Source: Emticicia agri (GTDB lineage: Bacteria; Bacteroidota; Bacteroidia; Cytophagales; Spirosomataceae). Taken from it: DNA of 64,000 bases. The stretch lies in assembly GCF_004168285.1 (NCBI RefSeq), contig NZ_SEWF01000014.1:1-64000 (forward strand), given 5' to 3'. The position numbers and the translations under genes were made by a program. The notes under the pieces are model-generated. The model ran no database searches and was not told where the DNA came from. It worked only from the letters and a program-made list of their open reading frames with translations. Below are positions 58,282-64,000 of the stretch, piece after piece; positions within the stretch are counted from its first letter, which is position 1, and each line of letters starts with the position of its first letter.

Positions 58282-61245
58282 TTAAAACCCTCCCTGCCCA
58301 TAAGTCTGGCGGCGACGGCTTACTTTTAGCTCTTGCAGTAAGGTGCTTCTTACACGCAAATCGAAAGAATAGTTGCTTGAGCGAAGGTTATTTCCGGCAA
58401 TAGGTGTCCAGTTAAAACTCATATCCCAGCAATGTAATTCTCTGTGTAAACTCACATTGGTTAAGGTAGCAGCCTTGAACTGAAAATCCCAACCTGTATT
58501 AAAGCCCACTTTCCATTTGGGTGTCAGACTAAAATCTCCCTGTACCGTAACAGCCTGTGTTACCTGCGCAATGGCCAGCCCTTGTTTGCTATAATTAAGG
58601 TTATAACTCAAACTCAAAGTCCATGGAATAGAGAAATCAACATAGAGTTCCGGATTAGCCGCTACAAATTTTTTCATAGCATCCATTGCAGGGTCTGTCG
58701 ATTTTGTTTCTTTTGGTTTGGCTTTCGATTTATCAAAGGTTTCCGGCGATAGACGGGTAGCAATAGCAATATTGGCCGAACGCAGCGTAGCCAGATTCCC
58801 TAAGCTGAACTTACCGCTCTCTGCTACTTTATAAAAACGTGTAATACGCCCGGCAGGGTTTAATGCTCTCAATTCTGCGGTGCTTTCCTGTGTATAATAA
58901 TAAGGGTCAAAACTACCCGAGAGATTGACATTAATCAAGTTTTTAAACAGGTTTGTATTTGCACTCATACTGATATTCGATAAATTCATGGAATCGCCTA
59001 TTGCTAAGAGGTTATAGCTTCCGTTAATACCGAAATTATCTAATAAAGAAATTTTTTCAAAAGCTTTGGCGGCAGTATCTGACTTAGACCTGACTTTAGC
59101 TTCTAACTGATTGGTTATACCAAATCCGATACTACCTGATGCTCCGGCTGACGCACCTAAGGAAGGATACCTTGGCAGAAGTCTGTTTAAGGCTGTACGT
59201 GTAACTACTCCGGTAACAGAATCTCTTACTTCATCAATACGAACCACCTTGTAGTCGAAAAGGTTTTTGGTAAAATCAGGCGCATAACTCACACTGATAG
59301 ACGGAGCCAATGTATGCCTGATAGCCTGCAAGCGTCCTTTCCCCTTAAACTGATAGGTACCATATATACGAGTATTCATACTACCCGAAACGGATGTCTG
59401 ATAAGTAGGAAAGAAGCCTTTAACTGTATCTATTCTGACTGCATTCTGGCTTTCAATATATTCGTAGCTAAGTGCTTGTGTAAAAATATCACCTCTTAAA
59501 GATATGCTTGGCGTAAAGTTGATATAACGGGCAATTTTGAAGTTGGGTAAAGTAATAGGCAAAGAGTAGGTAGTACGAAACTGTCCGTCAGCTAATATAT
59601 CGCTTAAAGCGCTTAAACTATTGATTTTTCTTACATTATTCAATCGTTCCTGTAGTGCTTTTTGTCCGGCCCGGTCTTCTAATGATAAAGTTAATGGGTT
59701 AGCATCCCGTAGTCTTATTTCTTCATTGGTTAGTGGCTTTGCCTCAATTGACTCGTAGGTACCATCAGCTAATTGACGAACAATTTTATATTCAGAATAA
59801 CTTGTAATGCTATTCACCTTGGTGTTGGTAGCCTGATAACCCCCATTCACATTGAACCCTACCCTGAATGATTCAAACCAACGCCCTATCATCTTTTTTT
59901 CCGGCACAAATGGATTGAACTGGTTCAGACCAATGCTATAATTCAATGAGGCGTCCATTTGTCCGGTCGTAAAGTTCTGCGAGATATTCAGCCCTGCACT
60001 GGTTACTACTTTCTGCGCAAAAGTACGCCCAAACTGAACAGAAGAATTTGAACTACTGCTCAGGTAATTACTTACATCAGCCGTATTCACATTATTTCTG
60101 TTGAAACCATTACTTCTCAGGTTTACTGATGAAGAAAAGCTCCGGTCAGGACGTTTGTTAGCCGGAGAATGCGACCAGTTTAAACTGAAATCTTTGGCAG
60201 CCGTTTGTGTAGTAGTAGGGTCTAAAACTTCAGCTACAGGTTTATTGTAGTTGTATTGAAAACTCAGGTTACCTGCATATTTATACCGTTTTGCATAGCT
60301 CGACTGAATACCCACCCCATAGCTACCTTTTGAGTAAATCTGAGCCAATACCTTAGCACCAATGTTTTCGTTGATAGCAAAATAATAGCCAAAGTCCCGG
60401 AAGTAAAAACCACGGTTACGAGGCTCTTCTCCATAAGACCCCATAATAATACCTGAAGTGCCTATTTCTTTCTTCTTAGGTACAGGAAAAAAACCAAAGG
60501 GAAGCCCAATAGGCAGTGGAATGCCACTCAATACAAAATTGAATGGTCCTGAAATAACCTGTTTTTTATTTACTAATTTGATTTTTCGTGCAGCAATATG
60601 AAAGTGTGGTTCTTTCAGGTTACAGGTGGTATATTTGGCATGCACCAGATAAAGATTATCCTGGGGGTCTTTCTTTACTTTTTCGCCTTGTACAAAGCCC
60701 TCTCCCTGCTGTGTTACAATATTCTTGATAATTGCCTTTCGGGATTTAAAATTATACCTGATTGTATCGGTATTGTACTTGTCTCCACTCTGGGAAAAAA
60801 CGGGTTTCCCTTTTACTTTTTCTCCTTGCTTGGTAGTATCGGGCGAACCGTGCGCAAAAATCTCATTCTTTCCCCAATCTAATCTGATGTAGTCGGCTTC
60901 CAATTCAATATCGCCGTAAGTAACCTTGGCTTGCCCGTATAAATGTACAGTTTTGCCATCAACCTCCATAATGGTTGAATCCTGTGCCGTATATTTTACG
61001 GTCGATTGCAAACTGCTGTCTTTACTTTTAAGGGAGTCGGCAATAATAACCTTTACGGTATCCTGTTTTTCGGCAAACAGTTTATTTCCTGTTACGGTAC
61101 GAGTTTTTCGGGTATTTTCAGGAAGTGGTTGTCCAAAGCCATTATTCCCACCAGTACCAGTACGTCTGAGCGGGTCTATAGACGGAAACTGTGCAAAGGC
61201 TGAAATACTGAAAAATATACTACAGACAATGAGGAAAAACTTCAA
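58282..61245 (-). CDS. lptD: LPS-assembly protein LptD (Bacteroidetes type)
   Basis: A 987-residue outer-membrane protein that inserts lipopolysaccharide into the outer leaflet. A signal peptide (ending SAFAQ) is followed by an OstA/LptA-like beta-jellyroll (MEVDGKTVHLYGQAKVTYGDIELEADYI and KVKGKPVFSQSGDKYNTDTI) and a barrel with the family segment PIGLPFGFFPVPKK and GFYFRDFGYYFAIN. The start is a TTG at 61245, because no in-frame ATG gives a signal peptide. The long C-terminal half, with many Tyr and Asn strands, is typical of Bacteroidetes. Confidence 0.85.
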   Translation of the reverse strand: MKFFLIVCSIFFSISAFAQFPSIDPLRRTGTGGNNGFGQPLPENTRKTRTVTGNKLFAEKQDTVKVIIADSLKSKDSSLQSTVKYTAQDSTIMEVDGKTVHLYGQAKVTYGDIELEADYIRLDWGKNEIFAHGSPDTTKQGEKVKGKPVFSQSGDKYNTDTIRYNFKSRKAIIKNIVTQQGEGFVQGEKVKKDPQDNLYLVHAKYTTCNLKEPHFHIAARKIKLVNKKQVISGPFNFVLSGIPLPIGLPFGFFPVPKKKEIGTSGIIMGSYGEEPRNRGFYFRDFGYYFAINENIGAKVLAQIYSKGSYGVGIQSSYAKRYKYAGNLSFQYNYNKPVAEVLDPTTTQTAAKDFSLNWSHSPANKRPDRSFSSSVNLRSNGFNRNNVNTADVSNYLSSSSNSSVQFGRTFAQKVVTSAGLNISQNFTTGQMDASLNYSIGLNQFNPFVPEKKMIGRWFESFRVGFNVNGGYQATNTKVNSITSYSEYKIVRQLADGTYESIEAKPLTNEEIRLRDANPLTLSLEDRAGQKALQERLNNVRKINSLSALSDILADGQFRTTYSLPITLPNFKIARYINFTPSISLRGDIFTQALSYEYIESQNAVRIDTVKGFFPTYQTSVSGSMNTRIYGTYQFKGKGRLQAIRHTLAPSISVSYAPDFTKNLFDYKVVRIDEVRDSVTGVVTRTALNRLLPRYPSLGASAGASGSIGFGITNQLEAKVRSKSDTAAKAFEKISLLDNFGINGSYNLLAIGDSMNLSNISMSANTNLFKNLINVNLSGSFDPYYYTQESTAELRALNPAGRITRFYKVAESGKFSLGNLATLRSANIAIATRLSPETFDKSKAKPKETKSTDPAMDAMKKFVAANPELYVDFSIPWTLSLSYNLNYSKQGLAIAQVTQAVTVQGDFSLTPKWKVGFNTGWDFQFKAATLTNVSLHRELHCWDMSFNWTPIAGNNLRSSNYSFDLRVRSTLLQELKVSRRRQTYGQGGF

Positions 61246-61349
61246 GCGATTATGACATTTTAAAAATTATACTACAAAACCAACAGACTTCCTCACGCAA
61301 AATGAGTGTATTTACAAAAAGTTTATCATTTAAGTTGCTTCAAAAATAG

Positions 61350-61357
61350 TACTTTTG
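61350..61357 (+). promoter_or_regulatory. Putative -7 box upstream of the amidase gene
   Basis: TACTTTTG fits TAnnTTTG, with TTTA 23 bases upstream, implying a leader of about 85 bases. Confidence 0.35.
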
Positions 61358-61449
61358 TAAACAAATTCGTTCTAATAAGTCTATAACGATAAGTCGTGGC
61401 ACAAAATTAGCTTATTAATACTATAGACAGAACGTTTGCCTGTAAAATC

Positions 61450-62208
61450 ATGTTAAAATTTCTTAAAGTCCTATTTCTCATACTTATTGCTGTTGGCTCG
61501 GTTGCTGCGCAGAAGCGTCAGTTAAAAACCATTGTCATAGATGCCGGACACGGAGGGAAAGACCCGGGCACAAGTCACGGGAAATTGAAAGAGAAAAACA
61601 TTGCTCTTAGTATCACGCTCAAGGTAGGTAAACTGATAGAAGAAGAGTTGGGTATAAAGGTGGTATATACCCGCAAAAAAGACGTTTTTATACCCTTACA
61701 CGAGCGAGGTTCTATTGCGAACCGTCATAAAGCTGATTTATTTATCTGTATTCATGTAAATGCCAATCCCTATTCGTCAAAAATATATGGCTCTGAAACC
61801 TATACGATGGGGCTTCATAAAACAGAAGAGAATCTGGAACTGGCCAAACGGGAGAATGGGGTAATTCTGATGGAGGAAAATTATGAGAAGAATTATGATT
61901 TCGACCCTAATTCTCCGCTGGCTCATATCAAGATGGCCAATTACCAAAATGCCTTTATGAGACAAAGCCTTAACTTGGCATCGAAAGTCGAAAAACAATT
62001 TCAGAAGTCAGGTCGTAAAAGCAGAGGAGTAAAACAGGCAGGGTTTCAGGTTTTATGGGAAACTACCATGCCGGGTATCTATATTGAAACCGGATATCTG
62101 ACTAACGCTACCGACAGAAAACTACTGGAAAGCGAAAAGGGACATCAGCAAATTGCTGAGGCTATTGTAAAAGCATTGAAAATATATAAAGAAGAGATTG
62201 AAAAATAA
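61450..62208 (+). CDS. N-acetylmuramoyl-L-alanine amidase (AmiC-type, Amidase_3)
   Basis: A 252-residue secreted zinc amidase that removes stem peptides from peptidoglycan during cell separation. The signal peptide (about 1-20, ending VAAQ) is followed by VIDAGHGGKDPGT with the first zinc His, the Glu-containing HGKLKEKNIAL, FICIHVNANPYSS with a second His, and the C-terminal YIETGYLTNATD with the catalytic Glu. It is the usual size without extra binding domains. mlaD follows about 110 bases downstream with its own promoter. Confidence 0.94.
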   Translation: MLKFLKVLFLILIAVGSVAAQKRQLKTIVIDAGHGGKDPGTSHGKLKEKNIALSITLKVGKLIEEELGIKVVYTRKKDVFIPLHERGSIANRHKADLFICIHVNANPYSSKIYGSETYTMGLHKTEENLELAKRENGVILMEENYEKNYDFDPNSPLAHIKMANYQNAFMRQSLNLASKVEKQFQKSGRKSRGVKQAGFQVLWETTMPGIYIETGYLTNATDRKLLESEKGHQQIAEAIVKALKIYKEEIEK

Positions 62209-62224
62209 ATATCAAATACGAAAC

Positions 62225-62255
62225 GTTGAAACACGAATGTAGAAATGTATTTTTG
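62225..62255 (+). promoter_or_regulatory. Putative promoter of the MCE/MlaD gene
   Basis: GTTG (62225-62228), 19 bases, then TATTTTTG (62248-62255) fits the Bacteroidetes -33/-7 pattern. Transcription would start near 62262, about 55 bases before the ATG. Confidence 0.55.
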
Positions 62256-62317
62256 TAAAAATTGTTCTTATTAAACGTATTTATTCCTTAATTCACCATC
62301 ACACGAGTTTTGCAATT

Positions 62318-63259
62318 ATGAAAAAAGAAGTAAAAGTAGGTTTGTTGGGTATTGTTACTTTCGCAATTTTCTATCTTGGATTTAATTTTTTAAAAGGCTT
62401 AGATGTTTTCCGTACAGAAAATGAATACTTTGCCTACTATTCAAATGTAGAAGGTTTGCAAACCTCAAACCCTGTGATGTATAATGGTGTAACCATAGGA
62501 AGAGTAGTAGAGGTAGTGCCGGAACAAAACCAGAACAGGGTAAAAGTTCTTTTAGCAATCAAACGTGAAATTTCTCTCAATGATAATTCAGTAGCCATTC
62601 TATCTGACAACGGGCTATTAGGGGGTAAAATGATAAAACTGCTGATTCAGACCGGAAATCCTTTAAAAGATGAGGGTATATTGAAAAGTGAGATTGAAGG
62701 CGGATTAATGAGCGGTTTAAGTGAAAAAGCCTCTCCGGTTCTGAAAAATGCCGACTCATTGATTGTTACCCTTACTACTATTGTCAAACAATTTGACCAG
62801 ACAGGTGTGGCCTTGAAAGCATTGGTTGCCAATGCCAACCAGGCAACTACGGGTGTGAATGCAGTAGTGGCCTCTAACGCAAAAAATTTATCTGCCATTA
62901 CGGCCAATGCTGCAACACTTACTTCTAATCTGAACGGCATAGCCACTAATTTAGATTCTCAGATAAAACCTATTCTGCAAAAGACCAATACTTTTGCCGA
63001 TTCGCTCAATGCAATTCGCTTAGGGCAAACCGTAGCACAACTCAATAACTCTGTGGCAAGTCTGCAAGGAATCCTGAAAGACATTAATCAGGGTAAAGGC
63101 ACACTTGGTAAACTCACTTCTGACGACTCGCTTTACGTAAATTTAGATAGAACTGCTGCCAACCTTGCTGCCTTAATGGCCGACCTGAAAGCTAACCCGA
63201 AGCGCTATGTACATTTTTCTTTATTTGGTGGAAAAAAAGACAAAGAGAAAAAGAAATAA
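62318..63259 (+). CDS. MCE/MlaD-family lipid transport protein
   Basis: A 313-residue protein with an N-terminal membrane anchor (about 7-27), an MCE domain (YFAYYSNVEGLQTSNPVMYNGVTIGRVVEV, then DNSVAILSDNGLLGGKMIKL) and a helical tail of about 170 residues that forms coiled coils. MCE proteins form rings that carry phospholipids between membranes with MlaE/MlaF partners. Those partners are not in this window. The tail (SLQGILKDINQGKGTLGKL) is typical for the group. Confidence 0.9.
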   Translation: MKKEVKVGLLGIVTFAIFYLGFNFLKGLDVFRTENEYFAYYSNVEGLQTSNPVMYNGVTIGRVVEVVPEQNQNRVKVLLAIKREISLNDNSVAILSDNGLLGGKMIKLLIQTGNPLKDEGILKSEIEGGLMSGLSEKASPVLKNADSLIVTLTTIVKQFDQTGVALKALVANANQATTGVNAVVASNAKNLSAITANAATLTSNLNGIATNLDSQIKPILQKTNTFADSLNAIRLGQTVAQLNNSVASLQGILKDINQGKGTLGKLTSDDSLYVNLDRTAANLAALMADLKANPKRYVHFSLFGGKKDKEKKK

Positions 63260-63335
63260 ATGACTTAGTATGGGCTAAAAGAAACGTTTTTACGTTATGC
63301 TGATGTAATTATTCGAAAGATAAAAACGATAGTCC

Positions 63336-63938
63336 ATGTTCAGAGGTCTGCGCAGCATACTCATCATATTCTTCATTGTTATCGGTTCTATTTTTCTCTG
63401 GGAAAAAGGTAAATCTCTTAATCCTTTTAGTCAGCAGGAAATCAGGACTACGCATAATATGGTGCTGAAAGAAATGTCGGCCTTAGGAAAAATAGAATTA
63501 GCTAATTTTACCTTTCGTGATGTAGTAGAGCAGGAGCTGAAATTTAATTATCTGCCTAATCCTAAAGCCATTCTGATTGTGCAGGGCAATGCCATCGGTT
63601 GTATAGATTTAACAAAAGTGAAAGCCGAAGATGTAGCCACCAAAGATGATACACTGATTGTACATTTACCTGACCCGGAGCTATGCCATTATAGCATAGA
63701 CCATAAAAATTCCAGGATTTATGATACACAGTATGCGTTTATGAACGAGCAAACTTTACTGAATGAGGCTTATAGTCGTGCACAGGACAAAATCAAAGAG
63801 TCGGCACTTGAAATGGGGATATTAGAACAAACAAAGAAGAACGCTGACTTGGTACTGAAGCCAATCCTCGAAAAAATATCAGGGAAAAAAGTAGTGTTAC
63901 AGTATCAGTTGAGGGCAACCTTAGATAAGCCGAAGTAA
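63336..63938 (+). CDS. DUF4230 domain-containing protein
   Basis: A 200-residue protein with one N-terminal membrane helix (about 6-22) and a periplasmic or cytoplasmic DUF4230 domain (ILIVQGNAIGCIDLTKVKAEDV, TLIVHLPDPEL). The helical end is followed by a Gly-Lys strand pair. The family has no known function. It may be co-transcribed with the MCE gene 76 bases upstream; its stop lies 4 bases from the convergent upp end. Confidence 0.85.
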   Translation: MFRGLRSILIIFFIVIGSIFLWEKGKSLNPFSQQEIRTTHNMVLKEMSALGKIELANFTFRDVVEQELKFNYLPNPKAILIVQGNAIGCIDLTKVKAEDVATKDDTLIVHLPDPELCHYSIDHKNSRIYDTQYAFMNEQTLLNEAYSRAQDKIKESALEMGILEQTKKNADLVLKPILEKISGKKVVLQYQLRATLDKPK

Positions 63939-63942
63939 CAGG

Positions 63943-64000
63943 TTACACTTTTCCGCCATAAGATAAATCTCCTGCATCGCCTAAACCCGGCACTATATAA
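63943..64000 (-). CDS. upp: Uracil phosphoribosyltransferase, C-terminal fragment cut by the window edge
   Basis: The last 18 codons on the minus strand read YIVPGLGDAGDLSYGGKV and stop. The PGLGDAGDxxYG/FG segment is the uracil-binding C terminus of Upp, which salvages uracil to UMP with PRPP. Only the 3' end lies in the window, so nothing can be said about the rest. Confidence 0.85.
   Translation of the reverse strand, partial: YIVPGLGDAGDLSYGGKV

Noticed and set aside
1-64000. tRNA, rRNA, tmRNA or CRISPR loci
   Set aside because: None could be recognised by eye; a covariance-model search was not possible here, so small RNAs may have been missed.

Overview
The window looks like the chromosome of an AT-rich member of the Bacteroidetes, most likely the order Cytophagales. 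This is inferred from gene content and style. There are many TonB-dependent receptors and outer-membrane barrels, Tat-exported Gfo/Idh/MocA oxidoreductases, a Bacteroidetes-type ECF sigma factor paired with a dual-membrane anti-sigma protein, FtsX/MacB-type permeases, Bacteroidetes-style LptD and MlaD, -7 promoter boxes of the form TAnnTTTG, and weak or absent Shine-Dalgarno sites. No rRNA, tRNA or CRISPR array was recognised.

Layout. 1-1.1 kb: an IS110-family transposase. 1.3-9.8 kb: a nucleotide pyrophosphatase/phosphodiesterase, a tiny Lys-rich protein, a Tat-exported oxidoreductase and a 1778-residue secreted multidomain protein whose C-terminal part resembles family-42 glycoside hydrolases. 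9.9-14 kb: an ABC exporter, a DUF2975/XRE regulator pair, and overlapping folE and queD genes. 14.5-33.2 kb: an accessory-looking, almost entirely minus-strand envelope region. It holds a vanadium-haloperoxidase-like (PAP2) lipoprotein with a complete vanadate site and a second with a degraded site, four AhpD-like CxxC proteins, two TonB-dependent receptors, two outer-membrane barrels, an MFS transporter, a DoxX-like membrane protein, a frameshifted DUF3179 protein, and two paralogous membrane-anchored proteins ending in HSPPPxL. I regard this as the best candidate for an undescribed system.

33.2-43.9 kb: a TRIC-type channel, dnaG, arfB, a lipoprotein, hslU, an M23 peptidase, a second Tat oxidoreductase, a Nudix hydrolase, DUF2905 and a PepSY-like lipoprotein. 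44-46.7 kb: an ECF sigma factor, a Dma-like anti-sigma/barrel protein with four 25-residue repeats, and a small conserved membrane protein. 46.8-49.9 kb: a PadR regulator and a frameshifted FtsX-type permease, preceded by two phased TGTCC-N6-GGACA dyads. 50-64 kb: mainly housekeeping and envelope genes: C-terminal processing protease, FKBP isomerase, MoeB-rhodanese, Gre-like factor, glycosyltransferase, amidohydrolase, carotenoid-type membrane protein, BadF-type kinase, LptD, cell-wall amidase, MCE/MlaD protein, DUF4230 and the 3' end of upp.

The intergenic spaces are rich in perfect or near-perfect inverted repeats. Several share a two-base centre and look like a dispersed REP-like family. 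Two genes (DUF3179 and the permease) each carry an apparent single-base deletion; a sequencing or assembly error should be excluded before calling them pseudogenes. All calls come from reading the sequence without database searches.
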